NCBI GenBank assembly: GCA_964034945.1
Contig: OZ035962.1
Location: forward strand, 71,567,274 to 71,631,273
Direction of reading: 5' to 3'
Origin: Chrysopilus asiliformis
Lineage: Eukaryota; Arthropoda; Insecta; Diptera; Rhagionidae
Length of the DNA: 64,000 bases
Both the position numbers and the translations under genes were made by a program. How positions within the stretch are numbered: the first letter of the stretch is position 1; each line of letters opens with the position of its first letter. The notes beneath the pieces are model-generated. The model searched no databases. It was not told the origin of the DNA and worked only from the letters and a program-made list of their open reading frames with translations. Of the stretch, positions 1-9,404 are shown in pieces.

Positions 1-340
1 TTCACGCACGCACTCAATTAATTGTTCTTCGAAATTCATTTTTTCATTCCTTGGACTTGGTTATTCTTTATTTCTTTCATTTGAATTGTGACAGTCAGTA
101 AGCTACATATAATATTTTTTGTACCCAATTATCATAAAATCTAAGCAACACAGCATACGAACTATATTTCCTAATACTTGCTTTAAATGAAGAAATTTAG
201 ATTTTATGACATCCCCATAAGATTTCATTTTGAATCAACCACTAAATTTTGTATGCGAGCTGGCCGACAAAAGTTAAATTCAATTGAACTTTTTACGACG
301 ACAAAGTTGGTCGGATTCATTGTATATAGAAGCACAGAGT

Positions 341-907
341 CCCAGCAAGCCCGGGGTAAGCACTTTTTCAAATTCAAATTTGTGTTGGTGACCATGGCAC
401 TGTATGTGTTATGTACATCACCGCTGCCGCATGAAAAAATTAAAACAAAACAAAACGCACTGTTTTCACAGTGCAATTAAAAATAGAAAAGTGCGAACGC
501 GTTTTTTATCGCAGATAATAGACAAAAATTCAACATAAAGGAGGTAAGTAAAAAAATAATGTTCTAAAATAAATAATTAAGTGTTTATTTTTAAATAGTT
601 TAGTTTTTATTTTTTTTTGTGTGCATTTTCTTGAGAAAAAAGTGTTCATTGCTTCTAGTGCAGTACTTATGTAAGCAATCCATGTAAGGAGTTCTGTAAG
701 GCCTTATTTTCAGTACTTTTATAACGCCTTACAGAATACCTTATAGAAGTACTTTTCGAGAAGCGGACGGTGCAATTACATGTATTCACAGACACGAAGT
801 ATATAGCTGAATTTTTTCCCGGGACCCTATCAAAGTTTCATTTCTAGTAAGCATTACTTTCAGGCATTATTTCACTACTCTTAAAAGTACTTCTGTGTTT
901 GCTGGGG
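341..907 (+). mobile_element. 567-bp non-autonomous TIR element, copy 1
   Basis: The ends are inverted: the left end reads CCCAGCAAGCCCGGGG and the right end reads GTACTTCTGTGTTTGCTGGG, sharing CCCAGCAA. Removing it restores the uninterrupted order seen at 33010-33040, where CAGAGTCC is followed directly by TATGAG. The duplicated target is short (probably 1-3 bp, TCC being one reading) and cannot be fixed. The interior is non-coding and has its own imperfect inverted repeat around 690-770 (GGAGTTCTGTAAGGCCTTAT against the complementary string near 727). Confidence 0.75.
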
Positions 908-993
908 TCCTATGAGTTTAAAACCTGAAATGTCGCCGTAAATGTTGTGTGGGTATCATTGTATTTGGCTCTGAACTTTTTACGACGACAAAG

Positions 994-1561
994 CCCAGCA
1001 AACACAGAAGTACTTTTTAGAGTAGTGAAATAATGCCTGAAAGTAATGCTTACTAGAAATGAAACTTTGATAGGGCTCCGGGAAAAAATTCAGCTATATA
1101 CTTCGTGTCTGTGAATACATGTAATTGCACCGTCCGCTTCTCCAGAAGTAGTTCTATAAGGTATTCTGTAAGGCGTTATAAAAGTACTGAAAATAAGGCC
1201 TTACAGAACTCCTTACATGGATTACTTACATAAGTACTGCGCTAGAAGCAATGAACACTTTTTTCTCAAGAAAATGCACACAAAAAAAAATAAAAACTAA
1301 ACTATTTAAAAATAAACACTTAATTATTTATTTTAGAACATTATTTTTTTACTTACCTCCTTGATATTGAATTTTTATCTATTATCCGCGATAAAAAACA
1401 CGTTCGCACTTTTCTATTTTTAATTGCACTGTCAAAACAGTGCGTTTTCTTGTGTTTTAATTTTTTCATGCGGCAGCGGCGATGTACATAACACACACAG
1501 TGTCATGGTCACCAACACAAATATTTGAATTTGAAAAAGTGCTTACCCCGGGCTTGCTGGG
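994..1561 (-). mobile_element. 567-bp element, copy 2 (inverted arm of palindrome)
   Basis: Same element as 341-907 in reverse orientation. It abuts copy 3 with a single intervening A at 1562, so the two form a nearly perfect inverted repeat. It interrupts the host repeat just after ACGACGACAAAG, which resumes as GTTGGTCGG at about 2132. Confidence 0.8.
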
Positions 1562-1562
1562 A

Positions 1563-2129
1563 CCCAGCAAGCCCGGGGTAAGCACTTTTTCAAATTCAAA
1601 TTTGTGTTGGTGACCATGGCACTGTGTGTGTTATATACATCACCGCTGCCGCATGAAAAAATTAAAACAAAACAAAACGCACTGTTTTGACAGTGCAATT
1701 AAAAATAGAAAAGTGCGAACGCGTTTTTTATCGCAGATAATAGACAAAAATTCAACATAAAGGAGGTAAGTAAAAAAATAATGTTCTAAAATAAATAATT
1801 AAGTGTTTATTTTTAAATAGTTTAGTTTTTATTTTTTTTTGTGTGCATTTTCTTGAGAAAAAAGTGTTCATTGCTTCTAGTGCAGTACTTATGTAAGTAA
1901 TCCATGTAAGGAGTTCTGTAAGGCCTTATTTTCAGTACTTTTATAACGCCTTCCAGAATACCTTATAGAAGTACTTTTGGAGAAGCGGACGGTGCAATTA
2001 CATGTATTCACAGACACGAAGTATATAGCTGAATTTTTTCCCGGAGCCCTATCAAAGTTTCATTTCTAGTAAGCATTACTTTCAGGCATTATTTCACTAC
2101 TCTAAAAAGTACTTCTGTGTTTGCTGGGG
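1563..2129 (+). mobile_element. 567-bp element, copy 3 (second arm of palindrome)
   Basis: Direct repeat of 341-907 and inverted repeat of 994-1561. Differences from copy 1 are a handful of substitutions, for example CCTTCCAGAATACC at about 1949 where copy 1 has CCTTACAGAATACC. No coding content. Confidence 0.8.
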
Positions 2130-2230
2130 AGTTGGTCGGATTCATTGTATATAGAAGCACAGAGTCCTATGAGTTTAAAACCTGAAATGTCGCCGTAAAT
2201 GTTGTGTGGGTATCATTGTATTTGGCTCTT

Positions 2231-2497
2231 AAATTATCCTAAAAAAATGATTGCTTTCTTTTAGAAATGTTTTGACGTTTACAAATACTTATAAAGTATT
2301 TATAACAAATATTGAATGTAAAAATGTATTTGGAATAGAGATAAACTTTGTATATTTTTAATGAAAGTGTAAATATAAGAACAGGATATTCGGTCATATT
2401 TTTCGGGTTTAGAATAATGCAAATGAAAATTTGTGCTAAATTTTGATGTTGTGCTACGAAAAAATACTGTGGCCCTTGAAAATATTGTGAAATTCTG
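2231..2497. other. A+T-rich spacer
   Basis: Nothing recognisable. A minus-strand frame at 2239-2565 is low-complexity and runs into the neighbouring repeat. Confidence 0.4.
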
Positions 2498-2822
2498 CGG
2501 CGGTCACACGACGCTGTTTTGCCAGTCGCTGGCTGCTGTTGGTTAGTAGCGCTGGCAAGTAGCAACAGCAGCCAGCGTACTGAGAGGGTTCACACGATTT
2601 CTACTTTAGTAGCGCTGGCAAGTAGCAAAACAGTGGTTTGCCATTTTAATATGGGCGGTTTTTTAAATAATAAACGTTACACACAAATTTAAATAAAAAA
2701 ACGTAAAATAACAAGTTACAATAAACAAACTTTACCACTTATTTGACAGACTTTTGACAGCGCAGAAACTATGTGACAGGGTCACGTGATCCCTAGTAGC
2801 GATGGCAAAGTAGAATGGTCTC
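2498..2822 (+). repeat. GGTCACACGACGCTG repeat, copy 1
   Basis: Nearly the same sequence recurs at 20531-20850, starting GCGGTCACACGACGCTGTTT. The word TAGTAGCGCTGGCAAGTAGC recurs within each copy. The two copies remain alignable with scattered substitutions, so this is a dispersed repeat, probably non-autonomous. Neither copy contains a convincing coding frame. Confidence 0.7.
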
Positions 2823-3094
2823 TAGGGGAGAGAGGGGCCGATAGTTCCGATTTTGAAAAACTTGTAAAATACACCGATATAACATAATGCAATCAAATTG
2901 ACTTCTAGAAATGATAAGACTATAAGGTCTATAGTTTATGGATTTAAAGTCATTTTGGTTTTATTTTTATTATTTTTTAGTACCTACACAACAATTTTTG
3001 TGAAGCAAGTCGGCAAGACACAATTTGCCCCAATCTGGGGTCAATTGTTCTACTGCTGGGGTAAATTGTTCATACTAAGCATGTAGCTATATTA

Positions 3095-3523
3095 AAAGGA
3101 AATGTGCGTCTGTCCGTCCGTCCGTCCGTCTGTGGCGCGGATTGGGGGCGCACGGATTGAGCTACAGACTTGAAATTTTGCACAGATTCGTTTTTCGTAA
3201 AATGTGAGGCTAAGTTCGTTAATGGATAAAAATGGACCATTAGGGGGGGGGGGGTACCCCCCATACGAACGAAAACGATTTTTGCGAATATCTCAAAAAC
3301 GGTGCATCTTATCAAAAAAGTGCAAGAACAAAAGTTATTTAGGATATGATTCTACATAAAACTCCCATACATCAAAATCCGATTGGAATAAATTTAAAAA
3401 AAATCTTATTGGAAAGTTTGACTTCAAAGTGGAATTTTGGTACAACTGTTTGCCGTTCACTTAAATCACCATACGGGTTTTCAATAATTGCCAAATTGGC
3501 AATTATAGCTTTTGTTATGTTTT
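3095..3523 (+). mobile_element. HINE/DINE-1-like element, 5'-truncated copy
   Basis: Member of the family described at 54874. It retains the TCCGTCCG (GTCY) core at 3107-3132, the GACTTGAAATTTTGCACAGA block, a poly-G run near 3243, the 3' inverted motif TCACCATACGGGT at 3466-3478 and the stem-loop AATTGCCAAATTGGCAATT at 3486-3504, ending near GTTATGTTT. The 5' end with ACCCGTATGGTGA is missing. Confidence 0.7.
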
Positions 3524-4011
3524 TAAATTGAAAAAACTCCATTTATTTTATTGATTTCGTACATTTATTTGTAAAAAAAGCAAACAGTCTTCAAAAAATG
3601 TTGAAAAAACAAGCTTATATTAAAAGACTTGAACCACATTTTAAAAACTTAAATAGAATTCAAATAACTTTAAATAAAATATTATTCTTTTCATAGCATC
3701 TAATGCTATTATTTTATTTTACAGTCTATTATGACTGAATTCAGAATATTATGACTGAACAATATAAAAAAAGCCAGGTAAATTCAGATTTCATTAGTTA
3801 AGTGACCCATTTGAAGAGGTATCTGAAAGGCAATTGGGGCAGACATAACATTCTGCTGCCTTATATCCAACACCGATAGATTCAGGAGGTCTTGCACACA
3901 TAGAAGGGTCTTTAAATTTAAAGCGCGGAAAAACAAACATCGGTGGTAATGAGTTTCCTGTTGCGTTTGTTGCCATGGCAACGGTGACTAAAATGACTGA
4001 AAATCGTTTAA
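3524..4011. other. Unassigned A+T-rich sequence
   Basis: No family recognised. Two overlapping minus-strand frames (3784-3981) read the same bases in different phases and have no recognisable domain. Confidence 0.4.
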
Positions 4012-4287
4012 CCCTTTCGGTACATGTTTTTTTCTATGGGTTTTAAAAATACTCTCTATACAAATTAATGATGTTTAAGCTATTAGTATTCATTTAAAAA
4101 AAAAATAAATAAATAAAAATTTTAATTTTTTTTCAAATACGTCCACTGTGGTCCAGCTTTTTACTCAAAAAATCAAAATTGGGTCAAAAATGCACTTAAA
4201 TGAGAATAGAGTGTTGAAAATAAATAAATAATAAGACAATTCAATTTTTTTAGCATGATGCCATATGGCATCAAATTACCGAAAGGG
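4012..4287. mobile_element. piggyBac-like MITE with TTAA duplication
   Basis: Perfect 11-bp inverted ends CCCTTTCGGTA (4012-4022) and TACCGAAAGGG (4277-4287) are flanked on both sides by TTAA (4008-4011 and 4288-4291). TTAA targets and CCC-starting ends are the established signature of piggyBac-type elements. The 276-bp interior has no coding content. Next to the right end lies the 18-bp perfect palindrome TGATGCCATATGGCATCA (about 4256-4273). Confidence 0.8.
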
Positions 4288-4606
4288 TTAACTCAATCGG
4301 GATCTGCTTTGTTGTTTACATGTCAAGAAGGTGGAATGTCTGCTACATTGAATTTGAAAAAATAGTGGAGCTTTTCACAAGATATTCTACTAGTATTGCT
4401 TTTTGGTCATTGTTGAAAACAGTTACTGGCTTTTCTCCGGCTCTCAATTTTTCAATAAATCTGAACAATGTCATCTGGCAATGACGGCGTCGGCTCCTCT
4501 ACACAGGATTTCAGTCGAAGTTACGCCTCTACTAGTTTTTCGTTTCTATGTCCGCATTCTAAAAAGATTGATCGATTTTGAAATCGAAAATCATGTGTAA
4601 ATAGTA

Positions 4607-5223
4607 GGTTAGGTTAAGAAGACCGCGCGCGCCCAGATGTGAGCACAGCGCTACACTCGGAGGCCTACTGGCTCATTGTGATGTCTTCGGTACTCATAAG
4701 ACCTTTCATCAAACTAGCTGATCCTATTTGAACCAGCCCGACTTGTTGACGAAGCTCAGCATATCCTCGAGTGGGTGATTGCCAAGCTCCGTCAGGCTAC
4801 TATAAAATCTGGCCCCAAGCGTCCCATATCGGCGTGCTTGTAGAGCTGGACACTCACAGAGTAAGTGTTTCACGGTCTCCGGCTCCTCCTCGTCACCACA
4901 ACTGCGGCAAAAATCATTTGCGGCCGCGCCCCACCTTCTGGCCATAGCGCCAAGGGGGCAGTACCCCGTGATTAAGCCTGTGAGTAGCCTTACGGAGGTC
5001 CTGCTGAGTCTAAGAAGGGTGTCGGTTCTGTTCCTATTAAATCTAGGCCAGAGCGACCTTGTGATTACACAATCGCTCCTTGTTTGCCAACGGATATTTA
5101 TGTTGTTCACCCCTTTCCTATCAATTATACTTTTTGCGCATTCGATCGGCATTTCGACCGAGCGGTCCGCGCTCTCCATAGCCATTTCGGTCCCAAATTT
5201 TGCCAGTTCGTCGACTCTCTCAA
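4607..5223 (-). mobile_element. 5'-truncated non-LTR retrotransposon (RNase H-bearing, I/R1-like) with 11-bp TSD
   Basis: The insert is bounded by the direct repeat TGTAAATAGTA (4596-4606 and 5224-5234), a target-site duplication typical of target-primed reverse transcription. Read on the minus strand it begins inside the coding region, because of 5' truncation, and ends after a ~117-bp 3' UTR with TTAACCTAACC rather than poly(A). The coding part is described separately. Confidence 0.85.
4724..5221 (-). CDS. Fragment of non-LTR retrotransposon ORF2: end of RNase H plus C-terminal zinc knuckle
   Basis: The frame is open from the truncation point, so the first Met at 5185 is not a real start. 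The earliest residues, ERVDELAKFG, resemble the last helix of an RNase H domain (typical pattern E..DELAK.G). Further on, WPRFNR, LLRLSR and LLTGLITGYCPLG match the segment that follows RNase H in I, R1 and LOA-type elements. The cysteine-rich tail is CRSCGDEEEPETVKHLLCEC followed by PAL..RR, the usual C-x2-C ... H-x4-C knuckle. The frame ends at a stop at 4724. The reverse transcriptase and endonuclease are absent, so this is a dead copy. Assignment to the RNase H-containing non-LTR group is confident; the exact clade is not. Confidence 0.85.
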   Translation of the reverse strand, partial: ERVDELAKFGTEMAMESADRSVEMPIECAKSIIDRKGVNNINIRWQTRSDCVITRSLWPRFNRNRTDTLLRLSRTSVRLLTGLITGYCPLGAMARRWGAAANDFCRSCGDEEEPETVKHLLCECPALQARRYGTLGARFYSSLTELGNHPLEDMLSFVNKSGWFK

Positions 5224-5234
5224 TGTAAATAGTA

Positions 5235-7046
5235 AGAAGAAATATTATGGGCTCTGTTTTTCCTAGTCACAACTAGCCCCAAAGAAACGGATCAACTAGC
5301 CCATTTTTTCCAAATTATGTCAATGTAATGTTTTGTCTTTGCATGATAACAAAAACCACTACCACATTACGCAACGTTTTATGACTTTAATTATTTATTA
5401 TAAAATACTTCACAATAGTGGTAGCTTCCATAATTATCAAAAAAGACCAAAATATGCGAAGACGAAAATATTTACTTCCGTGACGTATGCGTGCCTCACT
5501 CACCACAGCCACCCCCTCAACGTTGTGGTGGGTACTAAACTGGCTGCCAAAGATGCACTGTTATTTGACATCACGTCACGGGATTATTATAGGATTATTA
5601 TAGGACGAAATAAAAAAATAATTGAAAAAATATTTTCATGTAGAGTAGGTTATTTTTTAGTTTTGTGTGAAAACGATGATTTTTAAATCTGTATAATGCT
5701 GGTATAAAATTTTATTAAAAATATTAAATGATTCGTATTAATAAATAGGACTTTATGTAATCATCATGCAATGGATAATAATAAGTTTCCATGGATAAAT
5801 ATTTACGTAGTAGATTTATCCTGACATATGACACACTGAATCTATTTAACCCAGAATCATTCATCTGCATCTATCATAAGATAAATAACAAATATCATTT
5901 AAAAGTTTTTGCACGTTATAAGTTGTGAAAGTATGAACATTTTATTTTATTTTACATGGTATTTATTCATTTCATTATTTGATCATATTACGATGCTGCA
6001 TAAAAACGTAGTGGGATTATGGAAATTATTTTTGTTTCGTGACAGTGTAACGAAGTAATCCTTATTTTTAACACATTTCGCCCCATCAGTTCTTTAAACA
6101 GAAAGTAGTAATGGCATTATCCAAAAATATGCATTAAATCAACACTGTAGCGTTGGATAGAATTACTGAAAAAAATTATCGATATCGAAAAACGGGGCAA
6201 AGGAAAACCCGGAGTAAATAAATTTAAACACTAGCAGTGAAAAAATTCCCAGATACATACGGTATATCCCTTGTGAATTATTCATCCTGGTAAATTGAAG
6301 TTTCAATATTTCATGAACCGATATTGTGTAGTATAAACATAATAATAAAGGGTGGTGGTTATCTCTGCACTAGGAGGTCTGATGATGGAGGATTTGGTGT
6401 GAAAAACACTAGGTTAAAACCGGAAACAATGGGATTCTGATCTCATTCACATGTATGATACACACCATATCGGCATTGGGCTCATCCTTTAAATTCTTCA
6501 TTTTATGAAGTTCCTCATCATAACATTCAATGATTATGACTGCGGATGGTGTCGTTTCTGCTAGTAGTAGATTTTGTAAATTTGCTTTTCATGAAATCTT
6601 TGCAAATTAAGGCTTTCCGGAGTCCAATGGCCATTATTATGGAGTGGCACGTATGTGAAAGTAGTCAAGATTCTCGATCTACGTAAAAATGTATGTGCCA
6701 ATACCCAGTACCGTATAATCAGCTTGTAATGAATATAAATACATTATACATAGTTAGTTTTCCATCATTATCTGAATTATAGGATTACTCTCATTAACGT
6801 TCAGCCATTCGTTAAGCATAAAAGTGTATGACGAACAAGAGATTTAATACTATGATAAGAGTTACCTTGATTGATGATAATAACTTATGTAAATGTATAA
6901 AGCTATGCTTAAGTCAACAATTAAATTAAAATGTTTAGAATTATTGAGAGTTTATAATTAATTTGAATTTCTCGGCCTCTAGGATTTGAATATTTTGCAA
7001 TTCTTGTTACATTGTTACATCGATGTACATTTTCTCCCCACCACTT
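5235..7046. other. Long unassigned A+T-rich stretch
   Basis: No conserved protein, tRNA or transposon ends recognised. One 117-aa frame (5333-5686) has no domain I can name. The string TGCTGCATAAAAACGTAGTG and its continuation GGATTATGGAAA at about 5994-6025 recurs at about 11965-11996, marking an unidentified dispersed repeat. Confidence 0.4.
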
Positions 7047-8023
7047 CCCAAGAAACAATTTGTAACCGTGGTTACAATGTAACTTCTCGAGCTTGGCAAA
7101 ATTGGATACATATTGGTTACTATGTATCTAGTTACCAAGTAACATATGTGAAACTGCTATTTTGAAACTTATTTGCCACATACTGAAATATATGGTTCTC
7201 TTGTAACACGGATGAAACCTTTCGGTCTGTAGTAAGGCGGATTGAAACCTACTCTCAACTTTGCTTTTATAGGTTACAAAGGAACGTTTCCGAAACACTT
7301 ATTTCGTAACCAATTTGTAACGGATGGAAAAAAAGGTTACTTAGTAACTCATTTGATACATTCAGGTTTCAGGGGAGTTTTAGTGAAACCTGTTTTTCTA
7401 TGGTTTCAATTCGGTCACAAAGAAACGTTTCCGAAACACTTATTTCGGAACCAAGTTGGTGCCTTCAGCTGTAATATTCCCCATTGACATTTGATGCAAA
7501 CGATTTCGCTTCGACAATCAAATTTCTTATTTTAGGCTAAAACCTGAAGAAACTTGCATAAAAATAGATAGGAGACACTTTTTGAAGCAGCACGATTTTA
7601 TTGGCATCAAAATTTCATTGCAAAAGAGAAAATAAATTTGATCGGTAATATAAAATTTAAAGAAATTTTTCGTTAAAAACAAAATAATTTGATGGCTCAT
7701 AAAATCTGTTTAAATTTCAGATCCAATATTGTGTATAAAAGTTTCAAATTGGTTTCATTATAACGCATAATGAACAGTCGAAGTTACAGAGAAGTTTTTT
7801 TTGTAGAAACCAAAAAGTATAATATCTGTTTACTAGTCACCTCGCTGTTACCTTAACTGTGTATAGGTGAGGTTACAAATGTAACGTGGCGGTTCCGGTG
7901 ACATAGCGGTATCGGAAAAGTTTCAGTCACGTTACAGAAACTAGTTTTGCAACTTTTGCGTTTTGTAACCATAGTTTCAAACCGGTTACGTTACCGGATT
8001 GTAACCTCGTTGTGTTTCTTGGG
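7047..8023. mobile_element. Non-autonomous element saturated with GTTAC/GAAAC words
   Basis: Inverted ends CCCAAGAAACA (7047-7057) and TGTTTCTTGGG (8013-8023) enclose 977 bp in which GTTAC, GTAAC, GAAAC and GTTTC occur repeatedly on both strands. A segment near 7273-7315 is repeated near 7420-7456 (CGTTTCCGAAACACTTATTT), which makes the small frame at 7242-7487 look internally repetitive (TFPKHLFRNQ twice). I do not regard that frame as a gene. No clear target duplication. Confidence 0.65.
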
Positions 8024-8270
8024 TTTCGAACACTTTAACCTTTAGACTGCCGTGGTACAATGTCTGTGACTCCACGCACATAATATGTAGACTCCAAATA
8101 TATAACAAATATTCAAAGCAAAAACCTATGATTTCAATGAAAAAATGCCTGTAGTCTAAGAATTATCGGACCTCCTCTCCTGATATTTTCTTAAACCAAG
8201 CAGCGAGTTTTTACATAGTGATTCTTATTACGTGCCTAGAAATTTATTTCAGCAAGGCGAATTAATTTAC

Positions 8271-8326
8271 TTAAGACAACACAAAATGTTTGATGATAGG
8301 AAATATCAAACATTTTGTTGTCTTAA
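8271..8326. repeat. Compact hairpin
   Basis: TTAAGACAAC with AAAATGTTTGAT (8271-8294, a 2-nt AC bulge between them) pairs with 8305-8326, with a loop of about ten bases. It resembles a tiny snap-back MITE remnant; a small-RNA precursor is possible but unsupported. Confidence 0.5.
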
Positions 8327-8432
8327 CTTTTAGAGGCACAGAAAAATAACAAATATTTTTATCCGTGCTGCACACGAAAATTTTTTTTTTTTTTGTTTTA
8401 GTAGTACTATTTCAAAGCTCCATGCAGTAATG

Positions 8433-8828
8433 TAGGGTAAAATACCCAGATCTGAGCCCCCTTAAGCCTTTTTTCACTTCATACCATATTTTCTTTGTCT
8501 TCCGTATACTTTCTGAAAAACTTATACTTACTGGTCGAAAGTATGGAATGTTTAAATTAAATTAACATATACATATTCCTCAACAATTTGGATAAAAAAA
8601 AAGAATTATGTGTAAAAGTGAAAATTATCCTAAAATCCAGTTCTGAGCGTACGGGGGGTACGCCTAGTAACTTATAGAAATAAGAATTGAATTCGAAGAT
8701 TAATTGGTTTCATCACGTTGTGAAATGTAGTTTAATCGGCTCAATCGTGCACTATTCTTGTTTTAGCCGGAAAATTAACATGGGTGTCAGAACTGGTGCC
8801 GGGGCTCAGATCTGGATACTTTACCCTA
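8433..8828. mobile_element. 396-bp MITE with 28-bp TIRs
   Basis: The left end TAGGGTAAAATACCCAGATC continues TGAGCCCC. The right end, read in reverse complement, is TAGGGTAAAGTATCCAGATC continuing TGAGCCCC, giving 26 of 28 matching positions. The terminal TA may be part of the target. There is no coding content. Confidence 0.75.
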
Positions 8829-8879
8829 TGTCGATTTAATAAGAGGTACAATTTTGGTACCACCGTGTAGCACTTGTCA

Positions 8880-9404
8880 CGAAAAAAAAAATTTGAAAAA
8901 ATCTGAAAAAAGCTTAAGGGAGAAAAATAATATTTTTGGCATTGTGTATCAGTGTACTGTGTATCAGAAATAAAAACGAGATAAGAGTATAAAAAATAAA
9001 ATAAATATTTATCTCGCTTTTATTTCTGATACACAGTTCTTAAAAATTATTTTCCTTTTTAGTCATTTCGTACTTGATTAGTATAACTAAAAATCTAAAA
9101 TGAAAAGGCTAATCACATTATCCTAACAGGACCTTCCGTTATCCTTACAGACTGCTTAATGTCAGAATCGGATTTAGCGACCCCAAAAACCCCAAGACGA
9201 GAGTTTTTCCCGAAAAATTTTATGAAAAGAATAATCACGTTTTCCTTTCAGGACCTTCCGCAATCCTTACAGATTTCGTAATGCCAGAATCGGATTCAGC
9301 GACCCCAGAAACCCCCAGATGAGATTTTTGTGGAAAATTTGAGGAAAAAGTTAATCACGTCATATTATTGGGACCTTCCGTTATCCTTATGGACTTCTAC
9401 GCCA
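8880..9404 (-). mobile_element. GTAAGGATAACG Helitron-like repeat family, fragment
   Basis: Minus-strand copy of the family seen most fully at 42326-43462. It carries the family hairpin (arms 8957-8983 and 9010-9036, built on TGTATCAGAAATAAAAACGAG) and about two to three tandem monomers containing the complement of GGTCCTGTAAGGATAACG. It is cut off at 9405 by the next element. Confidence 0.7.

Larger units (their letters stand above)
85..2230 (+). repeat. Old dispersed repeat, partly duplicated and interrupted by 567-bp insertions
   Basis: The host repeat is recognisable because a diverged uninterrupted copy lies inverted at 32935-33290. Shared landmarks include AACTTTTTACGACGACAAAG, GTTGGTCGGATT and AAATGTCGCCGTAAATGTTG. 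In this copy a segment of roughly 120 bp, running from the ACGACGACAAAG block to TTTGGCTCT, is present twice (about 274-340 plus 908-993, and again 2130-2229), and three insertions split it. No credible protein is encoded; the open frames at 187-480 and 225-476 fall in repeat sequence and overlap each other on opposite strands. Confidence 0.75.

Noticed and set aside
7242..7487. Frame with an internal protein repeat (TFPKHLFRNQ twice)
   Set aside because: The repeat is a DNA-level duplication within a non-autonomous element; there is no other sign of coding.
8271..8326. microRNA precursor
   Set aside because: Hairpin is short with complementarity typical of a MITE remnant, and nothing in the sequence supports processing.
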